From Bacillota bacterium (GTDB lineage Bacteria; Bacillota; Clostridia; Christensenellales; Aristaeellaceae): 64,000 bases of DNA. The notes under the pieces are model-generated. The model had not been told where the DNA came from. It ran no database searches and worked only from the letters and a program-made list of their open reading frames with translations. Shown here piece after piece: positions 7,750 to 16,211 of this stretch (position 1 is its first letter; the number at the start of each line of letters is the position of its first letter). Position numbers and translations under genes: made by a program. Where the stretch lies: positions 19,699 to 83,698 of the forward strand of contig JAEWSC010000086.1 of NCBI GenBank assembly GCA_023398575.1. Direction: 5' to 3'.

Positions 7750-8979
7750 ATGAGAGGTTTTGCGCAAACATTGTTCAATGCCCTCCTGGGGTGGATAAGA
7801 ACGCTGGTGGAAGGGGTATGGGATATCCTTTTCTCAAGCGATGCGCAGCAATGGCTTCGGTGGATTGGCGACAACTGGATGGTTCTTTTTGTTTTCCTAT
7901 GTCTCTGCGGTGTGGCACTGGATTATGTTGTCTGGTTTTTTCGCTGGCGCCCTTACTATGTATGGGGTTCCAGTATGCGAAGATTACGGCGAATATTCGG
8001 AGGCGGCAAAAGAGAGGACAAGGAAGAAGTACATCAGACTCGTACAGCCCCGCGCCAGGCCCCCTATCCAAGGGAAAGGCGAAGAGTGGAGCCTGTTTAC
8101 AGAGATTTAGAAGCACCGCTCTATGATACCACTGGTTATGAAGATGATACCGCTTGGAACAGTGACGCATATGTCGCTCCGCTGCCTTACGAGCAGGAGC
8201 CTGATTACGGACAGGAGCCAACATATGGGCAAGAGTCTTCATATGAGCCTGAAGTCCTAAGCACCCAGCCACAGGCAACCACCACGCTTCAGAGATATTC
8301 GACGGCGACTGATACGATTCTGGCCAGGCCTAGAAAGGCCGACTATCAGGAGCAATATGTGCGCAGATTTGCACGGCCTGAGCCGGAGCCGGTGCCGGAT
8401 AATGTTTATGATCCTGTTCCTGTGGATGACTGGACAAATACTTCGGCAGCCAATGAGCCTGTGTATGATGCGACATCGCAGGATGAGTATTGGGCACCGC
8501 AAAGGGAAGAAGATGCCGCAAATCAGCCGATTCATCCGGGCATCGATTATCAGGCGATGAGCCGTGAATATGGCTGGCATATAGAAAAGGCAGATAACAG
8601 CCAATCTTCAGGGAAACAGCCCTCACAAACCATGACAGGGCATGCGGACGACCAATCATGGGACTTTTCCGGCATGGATAATTTTGCGCCTTACCATTCT
8701 CCCGAAATACCAAAGGCTAACGCACAGCGACCAGAACGCACCGAACGTACGAAAAAGCAAAAGTCAGAAACATCATCGCTTAACAAGGTTAGAAACAGCT
8801 TGAGCAGAATTGCGCAGCGAGCGGGCAAAGTGTTGACTGTGGATGATGAACAGGCTGGCAAGTTGATTGATGGACTGCCGCCGCCCATAGACAAGCGGCG
8901 CGCTTTTCATGCGCCGGTATATCCTAACCGGCCAGGAAGTGACAAGCAAAAAAGCCCTGATTTCCAGGAGGATGATTGA
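7750..8979 (+). CDS. Unknown membrane-anchored protein with long low-complexity tail
   Basis: 409 residues; I do not recognise a family. Residues 1-35 are an amphipathic or weakly hydrophobic lead. A clear membrane helix follows (about 43-65, WMVLFVFLCLCGVALDYVVW), then a basic juxtamembrane stretch. Residues about 90-330 are acidic, Pro/Tyr/Gln-rich and look disordered, with near-repeats of the type YGQEP/YEQEP (about 150-170). The last 80 residues are more conserved-looking: SSLNKVRNSLSRIAQRAGK and PPPIDKRRAFHAPVYPNRPG. ATG 7750 has GGAGG 5 nt upstream; an ATG at 7738 is less likely because that ribosome site would fall inside the gene. Its stop overlaps the next start. Co-transcription with cdaA-cdaR suggests an envelope or c-di-AMP role (inference). 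Confidence 0.75.
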   Translation: MRGFAQTLFNALLGWIRTLVEGVWDILFSSDAQQWLRWIGDNWMVLFVFLCLCGVALDYVVWFFRWRPYYVWGSSMRRLRRIFGGGKREDKEEVHQTRTAPRQAPYPRERRRVEPVYRDLEAPLYDTTGYEDDTAWNSDAYVAPLPYEQEPDYGQEPTYGQESSYEPEVLSTQPQATTTLQRYSTATDTILARPRKADYQEQYVRRFARPEPEPVPDNVYDPVPVDDWTNTSAANEPVYDATSQDEYWAPQREEDAANQPIHPGIDYQAMSREYGWHIEKADNSQSSGKQPSQTMTGHADDQSWDFSGMDNFAPYHSPEIPKANAQRPERTERTKKQKSETSSLNKVRNSLSRIAQRAGKVLTVDDEQAGKLIDGLPPPIDKRRAFHAPVYPNRPGSDKQKSPDFQEDD

Positions 8980-9665
8980 TTTTGATGTATGTGCAGCCAC
9001 GGCTGACAGTTTTGGTGGGCAATTATGGAAGTGGAAAAACGGAAATAGCGCTGAATTTGGCGTTAGAAAAAAAACTTTGCGGACAAACGGCACTGGTGGA
9101 TCTGGATATTGTTAATCCATACTTCCGTAGTGGTGAAAAGCGCACGCTGCTTCAAAATAAAGGTATTCGCGTCTTGATGCCTACCTTTGCCACCACGAAC
9201 GTGGATATTCCTGCATTGCCTGCGGAAATTCAAAGTGTATTTGATGCTCCATCCGAACAGGTGATCTTCGATGTAGGCGGCGATGATACAGGCGCCACGG
9301 CACTTGGCCGCTATGCTCCTTTTTTTCTAAAAGAACGAGCAAATACACTGGTTCTTTATGTAGTAAACGTATGCCGGCCATTGTCCCAAACGGCGGACGA
9401 TATTTTGCGGCTGATGGAGCGTATTTCCGCAAAGGCCAGAATGAAGCCTGACGCGCTGATCAACAATGCTAACCTGCAAGGCGAAACGACGGTCGAGTTA
9501 TTGCTGCGCGGCCAGCAGGTTCTGATAGAGGTATCACATAAAACTGGGCTGCCTATCGCCATGATTACCGGCGAAAAGGCTGTGCTAGATGCGCTGCCTG
9601 ATGGATTAAAGCCTTTATGCAAACCAATTATACGATATATGCAGCCAGAATGGATGGACGAATGA
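8976..9665 (+). CDS. MinD/ParA-like P-loop ATPase of unknown role
   Basis: About 229 residues. The Walker A motif is near the N-terminus, VGNYGSGKTE, followed by ALVDLDIVNPYFR. A Walker-B-like VIFDVGGDDTGATALGRY near residue 90 and the NNANLQGET segment also point to the MinD/ParA/CobQ-type nucleotide-binding superfamily. Such short stand-alone ATPases occur in Clostridia without a known function. The start is uncertain: AGGAGG at 8966-8971 could serve TTG 8976, TTG 8982 or ATG 8985. The reading frame overlaps the preceding stop and the next gene begins in an ATGA overlap, so it is translationally coupled on both sides within the cdaA operon. Confidence 0.82.
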   Translation: MILMYVQPRLTVLVGNYGSGKTEIALNLALEKKLCGQTALVDLDIVNPYFRSGEKRTLLQNKGIRVLMPTFATTNVDIPALPAEIQSVFDAPSEQVIFDVGGDDTGATALGRYAPFFLKERANTLVLYVVNVCRPLSQTADDILRLMERISAKARMKPDALINNANLQGETTVELLLRGQQVLIEVSHKTGLPIAMITGEKAVLDALPDGLKPLCKPIIRYMQPEWMDE

Positions 9666-11020
9666 GACCGAAGTTGGAGTCGAGCAATACACCGCCGCTC
9701 CCGGCGAGTTTTTTGGAAAGTCTTGCGCCTCTTTTGAAGGAAGAGATGCAGGACTTTTTGGAGTCCTACAATCTGCCATGGCAGCGTGGACTTCGGCGTA
9801 ATCCTCAGAAGAAACCGGCGGCGGGGCTCGCGTCTTGGGTGGAGGGAATGGGCGAAACCGTCGCCTGGGAACGGGAAGGGGTATATCTGGATCTGGACTC
9901 CAAAGCAGGTTTACACCCTTTGCATGAGGCCGGCGCCTATTACCTGCAGGAACCCAGTGCCATGGCGGCTGTGGCTGCACTTGATCCCAAGCCGGATGAG
10001 TGGGTACTGGATTTGTGCGCAGCCCCTGGCGGAAAGAGCACACAAATCGCCGCACGTATGAGAGGAAGAGGAGTGCTTGTAAGCAACGAGCCTGTACCTT
10101 CCCGAGCCCAGGCCCTTTCTGGCAATATGGAACGTATGGGTGTTTCAAACGCATTGGTAACGTGTGAGACACCGGAGCGGCTTGCGAAGAGATGGCCGGG
10201 GTGCTTTGACCGGGTATTGGTAGATGCACCTTGCTCTGGAGAAGGTATGTTCCGCAGGCACCCTGAGGCGCGAGAAGAATGGTCTCAGGAAGCACCTGCC
10301 GGCTGTGCCAGGCGGCAAAGAGAAATCCTTGCGCAGGCAGCACAAATGGTCAGAAGTGGCGGAATCCTATGTTATTCCACCTGTACCTTCAATACGTTGG
10401 AAAACGAGGGTGTGGTGGAGGCGTTTCTGAAAGAACATTCGGAGTTTATGCCATTGCCATTTGCCTTGACAGACGATCTGCGCTCGGATGGGGGAATGCT
10501 GCATCTTTTTCCTCACAAGGTGCGAGGAGAAGGACATTTTGTAGCGCAGATGCAAAAACGCGGCTTTTCAAGCGCAATTTCCAATAGGCCGAACAGTTCT
10601 GTGCCAAAGCTGGACAAGAGTGATCTAGGTGCGTACACGGCATTTTGCATGGATACATTTGGCGTCAAAGGCCCAGATCCAAATGGGTTATTTGCAGGAC
10701 GGTTGGTCATGCTGCCCTCGGAGATCGATATCAGCGGTTTGAGGGTTTACAGGGCTGGTTTGCACCTGGGTGAAGTTCGAGGGAAACGCTTTGTACCGGA
10801 TCATGCCTTTGCTATGTCGCCTTTGCTGCCGGAATGCTGTTCATCTACTGCTTTGACCTTCAAGGAGGCTGAGGCCTATTTGCGGGGAGAGACGCTTTCC
10901 GCGCCGGATGACGTGCGTGGTTATCTGGTTGTGCGGTTCCAGGGTCTCGCGCTGGGCTGGGGTAAAGCGGCGGAAGAAAGGGTACAAAATCATTATCCCA
11001 AGGGACTTCGCAGAGGATGA
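9662..11020 (+). CDS. RsmF/RsmB-type rRNA (cytosine-C5)-methyltransferase
   Basis: 452 residues. A NOL1/NOP2/sun domain holds the SAM motif LDLCAAPGGKST (about 116-127). Catalytic cysteines lie in VDAPCSGEGMFRRHPEA (about 185-201) and YSTCTFN (about 237-243). The C-terminal third is the RNA-binding RsmF-type domain found in Firmicute YebU-like proteins (GRLVMLPSEIDISGLRVYRAGLHLG region). These enzymes make m5C in 16S rRNA; the exact position cannot be read from sequence. ATG 9662 overlaps the previous stop (ATGA); a longer frame from 9617 would overlap by 49 nt and lacks a ribosome site. Confidence 0.9.
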   Translation: MRPKLESSNTPPLPASFLESLAPLLKEEMQDFLESYNLPWQRGLRRNPQKKPAAGLASWVEGMGETVAWEREGVYLDLDSKAGLHPLHEAGAYYLQEPSAMAAVAALDPKPDEWVLDLCAAPGGKSTQIAARMRGRGVLVSNEPVPSRAQALSGNMERMGVSNALVTCETPERLAKRWPGCFDRVLVDAPCSGEGMFRRHPEAREEWSQEAPAGCARRQREILAQAAQMVRSGGILCYSTCTFNTLENEGVVEAFLKEHSEFMPLPFALTDDLRSDGGMLHLFPHKVRGEGHFVAQMQKRGFSSAISNRPNSSVPKLDKSDLGAYTAFCMDTFGVKGPDPNGLFAGRLVMLPSEIDISGLRVYRAGLHLGEVRGKRFVPDHAFAMSPLLPECCSSTALTFKEAEAYLRGETLSAPDDVRGYLVVRFQGLALGWGKAAEERVQNHYPKGLRRG

Positions 11021-11033
11021 AAGGACAAAGAAA

Positions 11034-11807
11034 ATGCACATGATACATGCTAAAGAGGATATGCTGACAATCGTGCGGAATCAGTTGGCCTATGATTTGA
11101 ATTGTAAGCCCGAGGACTTGCTTCAAGACGGAATCACGTTCTGTGAAGCCATAAGCGATAAAGGCATTTGGCTGGATGAACGGCAGACACCGCATCTTAA
11201 GGTTCTGACCATGGGCAAAGGAATCATCGTTAGTGCTGATTCCAGCGTGTTGAAAAAGGTCCGGCCAATCCTTGAAGACATGTTCAGGGATAATCTATTC
11301 TCCGCCCCTTTTTTGTTCGGACACAGCCTTTATTACATCCCTGACAGTGAAATGGTGGCGGAACTGCCCTGTCCTGATGGTATTACACTTGAAGTGCGGG
11401 AGGGGAGTGAAATACCGGCGCTGTATGCATGCCCTGGTTTTGATAATGCCATTCGGTATGACAGCCGTCATCCCCGCCCGGATGCTTTGGTTTATTGTGC
11501 GGTCCATAAGGGTGAGGTGGTTGGCATGGCTGGTGCCTGTGCGGATAGTAAGGCTATGTGGCAGATTGGTATTGACGTGCATAAGGAGTTCAGAGGCCAT
11601 GGTCTGGCAGCATGCCTTGTCACTCGGCTGTCCAATAAAATACTGCAAAGAGGAATTGTTCCATTTTACGGGACGGCATCGTCCAATGTTGCCTCTCAAG
11701 CTGTTGCCTACCGCTGTGGGTTTTCCCCAGCGTGGATGTGCAATTATCAGCACACACTGGATGATAAATCACCCTTTCAAGAGCATGTACAGGTCATGTT
11801 CAGGTAG
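11034..11807 (+). CDS. GNAT family N-acetyltransferase
   Basis: 257 residues. The C-terminal half is a GNAT fold: GEVVGMAGACADS (beta4), MWQIGIDVHKEFRGHGLAACLVTRL (the Q/RxxGxG/A acetyl-CoA loop, about 180-200), then YGTASSNVASQAVAYRCGF, the usual C-terminal NxxSxxxAxxxGF signature. The N-terminal half is family-specific. Substrate unknown. ATG 11034 has AAAGGA about 9 nt upstream; ATG 11040 is an alternative. Last gene of the cdaA operon, 13 nt after the methyltransferase and before a strong terminator. Confidence 0.82.
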   Translation: MHMIHAKEDMLTIVRNQLAYDLNCKPEDLLQDGITFCEAISDKGIWLDERQTPHLKVLTMGKGIIVSADSSVLKKVRPILEDMFRDNLFSAPFLFGHSLYYIPDSEMVAELPCPDGITLEVREGSEIPALYACPGFDNAIRYDSRHPRPDALVYCAVHKGEVVGMAGACADSKAMWQIGIDVHKEFRGHGLAACLVTRLSNKILQRGIVPFYGTASSNVASQAVAYRCGFSPAWMCNYQHTLDDKSPFQEHVQVMFR

Positions 11808-11826
11808 AATAAACATGTAATATAGC

Positions 11827-11865
11827 AAAAAGGACTGACGCATTTCAAAATGGCCGGTCCTTTTT
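11827..11865. terminator. Bidirectional terminator between convergent genes
   Basis: AAAAAGGAC-TG pairs with CC-GGTCCTTTTT. The A-tract on one side and T-tract on the other make it work on both strands, serving the GNAT gene and the ATP-grasp gene that converge here. Confidence 0.8.
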
Positions 11866-11881
11866 GTTGTATTTGGTTAGC

Positions 11882-12892
11882 TTACACATCGATAAATTTG
11901 CGAAACTCTGTAAGAATGCCAATGCCATCCGGATAGTGCGCCGCAAACTGGGGAACGGCATGGCTTGGAAAGGAATTTCCCTCGATAAATACCGGCCCGT
12001 TGTCGGTGATAGCAACATCCCAGGCGATGAATCGCATTTGTGGTATCTTTTTGGAAGCTTCTATGCACATTTGCTTGGCTTCTTCCCAATAGGGCACTTC
12101 AAAGCCCACGATGGGAGTGCCTGTTTTCGGGTGTTTCTCATAGGTGTTGCCCTGCTTATCGGCGCCGACGGTCAGCAGTTTGCCGCTTTCCAAGTCCACT
12201 CTGGCTGCCATACCACCGCAGTCCACATTATCCATGACGCGGCCGTTGCCAATGCGCAAAAATGCATACACGATACCCTGCTTTTTGTCTCCCAGCAGCG
12301 TTGCGATTCGGATGGTGTTGACAGAGGTAGGGCAAAGCTTTCGTAAGCGCTCGTGCTGTACAACCACTTCCTCCAAAATGCCAATGTTATTGCTGAGCAG
12401 CAGCTCCAAGAACAGAGGGATATTGTCTTTCCAGTCGGCTTTTGCGTATTTTTCAATGCCTTGTCCGCTGGAACCCTCCAAAGGCTTGGCAATAACGGTA
12501 TCCTTTCCATCCAGAAAGGCTGCCAGCGCAACCAAAGTGGTTGCGCGGCTGATCTCCAGCCAGTCACGCTTCACATGCTCGGAGAACAAGGTGTTAAACT
12601 CAGCCTTGCTGTCAAAAAAATGCCAGTATTCCTTATCGTTCATCCGTTTTACAATGTTATTGGATATGCCCCTTGTGATCTGTGTGCGGCGCTGGGCATC
12701 GCTTAGCCGGTAAAACTGGGCGATTTTATAGTCTACATAACCGGCGTTGTAGCGGACAGCGCAGACAAGCATGTCATAAAGCAGCCACAGGCGGCTTTTC
12801 CCGCTGCGCTCTTTTAGCAGCTTCGTCGTTTTCCACATGGCCTGATAGTCCATGCGGACAAGGCGCTGGAATAGAAACTTCAAACGGCTCAT
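11882..12892 (-). CDS. Sugar-transfer-associated ATP-grasp protein
   Basis: 336 residues, matching the ATPgrasp_ST family often found in capsule, teichoic acid or exopolysaccharide loci. Visible ATP-grasp elements are FLDGKDTVIAKPLEGSSGQG (lysine and glycine-rich loop, about 135-150), VVQHERLRKLCPTSVNTIRIATL, and a metal-binding end DVAITDNGPVFIEGNSFPSH. The family is thought to ligate an amino or carboxylic group to a sugar or glycolipid, but this is not proven. ATG 12892 has GGAGG 5 nt upstream. It follows ychF by 12 nt in the same orientation; no other glycan genes are near, which is unusual for the family. Confidence 0.78.
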   Translation of the reverse strand: MSRLKFLFQRLVRMDYQAMWKTTKLLKERSGKSRLWLLYDMLVCAVRYNAGYVDYKIAQFYRLSDAQRRTQITRGISNNIVKRMNDKEYWHFFDSKAEFNTLFSEHVKRDWLEISRATTLVALAAFLDGKDTVIAKPLEGSSGQGIEKYAKADWKDNIPLFLELLLSNNIGILEEVVVQHERLRKLCPTSVNTIRIATLLGDKKQGIVYAFLRIGNGRVMDNVDCGGMAARVDLESGKLLTVGADKQGNTYEKHPKTGTPIVGFEVPYWEEAKQMCIEASKKIPQMRFIAWDVAITDNGPVFIEGNSFPSHAVPQFAAHYPDGIGILTEFRKFIDV

Positions 12893-12904
12893 AACATCCT
12901 CCGG

Positions 12905-14002
12905 TCAGACGTTGAAGCGGAATAGGGTAATATCCCCATCCTGCATGATATACTCCTTGCCTTCGCTGCGGATCAGTCCTTTTTCCCGGCAAGCATTCAT
13001 GCTGCCTTGGGCAACAAGGGTTTCAAAAGGTACAATTTCGGCGCGGATAAATCCCTTTTCAAAATCGGAATGGATTTTGCCCGCAGCTTGGGGCGCTTTC
13101 GTGCCGGCTTTAATGGTCCAGGCCCGGCACTCGTCCGCGCCGGCAGTCAAAAAGGACATGAGCCCCAGCAGACGATAGCAGGCGGTGACTAGCCTGTCCA
13201 AGCCACTTTTATCAAGCCCCAAAGCGCCAAGAAATTCTGCTTTCTCCTCCTGAGGAAGTTGAGCGATTTCTTCTTCAATGCGGGCGCTGATGACAATCAG
13301 CTCCGCATGCTCCGCTTTGGCCAGCTCCTTCATTTTCAGAACGCCGGGGATTTCATCCTCCGGCTTGGAGATATCGTCCTCCGCTATGTTGGCGGCATAA
13401 ATCACCGGCTTGGTAGTGAGCAGAAACCAGCTTTCAGCTGTTTCCCTTTCCTCCTCCGTCATGGGAAAGGTACGCGCTGGCTTGCCAGTTTCCAGATGGG
13501 CCAGCAGCCTTTGGGCAAGATCGGCCTCAGTGGCGTATTTCTTGTCGCCGGATTTGACCATTTTGCGGGCTTTATCCTCCCGGCGGGAAACGGTATCCAT
13601 ATCGGCGAAGATCAGCTCAAGGTTGATGGTTTCAATATCCCTGGCCGGCTCTACGCTGCCGTCCACGTGGATGATGTTTTCATCCACAAAGCAGCGCACC
13701 ACATGGACAATGGCGTCCACCTCGCGGATATGGGAAAGAAACTTGTTGCCCAAGCCCTCGCCTCTGCTGGCTCCTTTGACCAAGCCGGCGATATCCACAA
13801 ATTCAATGGCGGTAGGCGTTACCTTCTTAGGATGGTACATTTCCGCCAATACATTCAAGCGATCATCAGGTACCATTACGATACCCGTATTGGGCTCAAT
13901 GGTGCAAAAAGGATAATTGGCGGCTTGCGCACCCGCCTGTGTAATCGCATTAAATAAGGTGCTTTTTCCTACGTTGGGCAGACCAACGACTCCCAGCTTC
14001 AT
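12905..14002 (-). CDS. ychF: Ribosome-binding ATPase YchF/OLA1
   Basis: 365 residues, normal family length. The Walker A site [15 protein letters not shown] is at residues 6-20, the [22 protein letters not shown] segment gives G3, and YAANIAEDD replaces the GTPase NKxD motif, which explains the known ATP preference. A C-terminal TGS domain (FRAWTIK to the end) follows. YchF is a conserved Obg-family protein linked to ribosomes and the oxidative stress response. ATG 14002 is chosen because GGAAGGGG lies about 8 nt upstream and the family begins [14 protein letters not shown]; the open frame extends 14 codons further without support. Confidence 0.95.
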   Translation of the reverse strand: MKLGVVGLPNVGKSTLFNAITQAGAQAANYPFCTIEPNTGIVMVPDDRLNVLAEMYHPKKVTPTAIEFVDIAGLVKGASRGEGLGNKFLSHIREVDAIVHVVRCFVDENIIHVDGSVEPARDIETINLELIFADMDTVSRREDKARKMVKSGDKKYATEADLAQRLLAHLETGKPARTFPMTEEERETAESWFLLTTKPVIYAANIAEDDISKPEDEIPGVLKMKELAKAEHAELIVISARIEEEIAQLPQEEKAEFLGALGLDKSGLDRLVTACYRLLGLMSFLTAGADECRAWTIKAGTKAPQAAGKIHSDFEKGFIRAEIVPFETLVAQGSMNACREKGLIRSEGKEYIMQDGDITLFRFNV

Positions 14003-14553
14003 GGACGACGCCCCTTCCTTCACTTTGGAACAAAACACCACCAATTATACAGGGACAAAGCAAGAAAAGCAATCATTCTAGCAATTCGCAGGGATGTCTG
14101 CTGGTGTTTTGCTGCTGTTGCTTGTTCGGGTGCATTATTGAGTGCCAGGTTTCAACGATATCATGTCAGGTTGTCTTTGTCAAAACCAATGACTCGCATG
14201 TGAATGGAATTTACAATTTTCGTGTCGTGCATATATATGCTTATTGTGCGCACTTCTTATGATCGGTTGGAATGTGCCGCTAATTGTTACAAAACGTGCA
14301 GATATGCATTCAAAATGCAAAAATGAACACTGAATTATTGTGCAATAAGCAAATGGAGTGCTTATGTGGGCTGTTATAGGCTTCTTGTGTTGGACACGCA
14401 ACATTGATGAGAATATACAAATTGATGATTTGATTCTACATGCACAAATGGTATGGCTCATGTATAATAGCGACATAAAAGGTTGGGCCATACATAATCC
14501 TGCGCAGGTTTCCTTGGCCGTTTCCGAACATTTGAAATAACGGAGGAATGAAT
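14003..14553. other. 550-nt intergenic regulatory region upstream of the carbohydrate locus
   Basis: No convincing gene. It is AT-richer than its surroundings and holds several palindromes: GCATATATATGC (14229-14240), TGCATT-CAA-AATGCA (14305-14319) and TTATTG-TG-CAATAA (14335-14348). A -10 box lies at 14463-14468. These may be operators for the AraC-type regulator encoded at 18086 or for a catabolite regulator; that is inference. Confidence 0.5.
14441..14468 (+). promoter_or_regulatory. Probable promoter of the solute-binding protein operon
   Basis: Perfect -10 TATAAT (14463-14468) with TGCACA 16 nt upstream as a weak -35, as expected for an activator-dependent promoter. The coding start is 85 nt downstream. 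Confidence 0.5.
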
Positions 14554-16113
14554 ATGAGAAAGCTTGCTGTTGCTATGCTTACGCTTGCATTGGTTTTGTC
14601 GTGCTGCCTTCCATTTGCAGGGGCTGAGCAATCTGCCAGCCTGACGGGTTGGGGCGCTTGGACGTTTAATGATCAGACTGGTATCACCAGCTACTCCCAG
14701 CAGTATTTGTGGCAAGAGGTAAAAAGCCGCCTGGGTGTTGACGTGACATGGACAACAGTCTCTGCAAACGACAAGAAAACCCAGTTCAGCCTGTTGATGG
14801 CTTCTGGCGACCTGCCGGATATCATTGCCGATATGGAGCCTATCTATTATGAAGAATTTGGCCGTCTCGGCGCCTTGATCCCCCTGAATGATTACATTAA
14901 TGCCGAGAAAATGCCCAATCTGTCAGCGCTGATCAAGAAGGATCCCGCTGTGCTGGCATCCATTACATCGGCGGATGGAAATATCTATTTCTTTCCCCGC
15001 ATCATGGAGGAGGCCACACGCTACTGGAATGGTCTGTTCATTCGTGGAGATTATTTGAACGCGGTTGGCAAAACGGTACCGACTACGTTGGATGAATATT
15101 ATGATGCCCTGTCCGCTATCAAAAATGGTATTGAAGGAAGCGCATCGCCTATCAGCATGAACGCCGCCAGCCTGAAGACTTTGATTTGGGCATATGGCAT
15201 TGGTGCCCGCGGTACAGGTACCAGCCCAACAGACGATGCATACATCAAGGATGGCGCCATCGCCTATGGTCCTACTGACGAAAAATACCGGGAAGCACTT
15301 GCGTACTTGCACAAGCTGTATGCTCAAGGGCTTATAAATCCTGACTGGAATGCCATTGAAAACAATCAGATTCGTACCAATATCGTATCCGGTTCAGCAT
15401 CTGTGTGTCAGGGATCCTTCGCCGGGGTGCTGAGTACTTATAATAATCTGCTGTCTGCCGATGGGAAAGGCACACCGCTGACCTACATCCTGCCCATGAC
15501 TGGCCCCTATGGTGACCAGGCTTGGCAAGGCCACCACACCGCCATTGACTTAAGTTATGGCCTGGCTATCACAAGCACTTGTGATGATGTAGATTCCGTG
15601 ATTAAAATGGTCGATTATCTGTATGGCGATGAAGGCCGAGAACTGGTTTATTGGGGCGTGGAAGGCGTTACCTACAACAAGACGGCGGATGCCTATTCGT
15701 TTACAGAAGCTGTTACCGGCAGTGATCTGGGTATTTTGAACTATTTGAACAATTATTCTGCAAACACCAGTTGCTACTCCACTGCCATGATTACAGCATT
15801 CTATCATTCTACATTGAGTGAGATCGCCAGGGAGGGCAACCTAAAGCAAACCGCTATCGGCCAGGCCAAAGACATCCGCTTGCCCGCCCTGCGCTACACC
15901 GAGGATGAAATAGCCGAGGTGAACACCATTATCATTGACCTGAATGATTATGTTGATGAAAACTTTGCGCTCTTTGTCAATGGCACCAAGGATATACTTG
16001 ACGACGCGCAGTGGAAGTCATATATCGATGGGTTTGCCAGCTTGCGGCTTGACGAGCTGTTGAGTTATTACAACGGCGCTTATCAGCGTTGGGTTGAGGT
16101 GGCCGGTCAATAA
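14554..16113 (+). CDS. ABC transporter extracellular sugar-binding protein (family 1)
   Basis: 519 residues. N-terminal signal: MRKLAVAMLTLALVLSC, followed by C and PFAGAEQ. Either a lipobox-like VLSC or signal peptidase I cleavage after AGA is possible. The mature protein is a large type-1 solute-binding protein like LipO/YtcQ (VTWTTVSANDKKTQFSLLMASGDLPDII is a typical opening). It binds an oligosaccharide outside the cell and passes it to the two permeases that follow. ATG 14554 is 7 nt after GGAGG; an ATG two codons earlier is only 1 nt away. No ATPase gene is present, which is usual for this subfamily: a shared MsmX-type ATPase energises it. Confidence 0.9.
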   Translation: MRKLAVAMLTLALVLSCCLPFAGAEQSASLTGWGAWTFNDQTGITSYSQQYLWQEVKSRLGVDVTWTTVSANDKKTQFSLLMASGDLPDIIADMEPIYYEEFGRLGALIPLNDYINAEKMPNLSALIKKDPAVLASITSADGNIYFFPRIMEEATRYWNGLFIRGDYLNAVGKTVPTTLDEYYDALSAIKNGIEGSASPISMNAASLKTLIWAYGIGARGTGTSPTDDAYIKDGAIAYGPTDEKYREALAYLHKLYAQGLINPDWNAIENNQIRTNIVSGSASVCQGSFAGVLSTYNNLLSADGKGTPLTYILPMTGPYGDQAWQGHHTAIDLSYGLAITSTCDDVDSVIKMVDYLYGDEGRELVYWGVEGVTYNKTADAYSFTEAVTGSDLGILNYLNNYSANTSCYSTAMITAFYHSTLSEIAREGNLKQTAIGQAKDIRLPALRYTEDEIAEVNTIIIDLNDYVDENFALFVNGTKDILDDAQWKSYIDGFASLRLDELLSYYNGAYQRWVEVAGQ

Positions 16114-16211
16114 CGCGCATCCTTTGGTGACGGCTGCACTTTCATGGGACGCTGCATTCCTGCATTGGGTTTGCAGCGTCCTTGCCCCAAAGGGTATCAG
16201 GAGGTATTAAC

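Noticed and set aside
9615..10343. 242-codon minus-strand frame over the rRNA methyltransferase
   Set aside because: Proline/arginine-rich shadow frame opposite a gene with clear catalytic motifs.
13259..13957. 232-codon plus-strand frame inside ychF
   Set aside because: Antisense shadow of a conserved gene with no ribosome site.
14358..14540. 60-codon frame upstream of the sugar-binding protein
   Set aside because: It overlaps the predicted promoter, has no ribosome site and looks like intergenic sequence.
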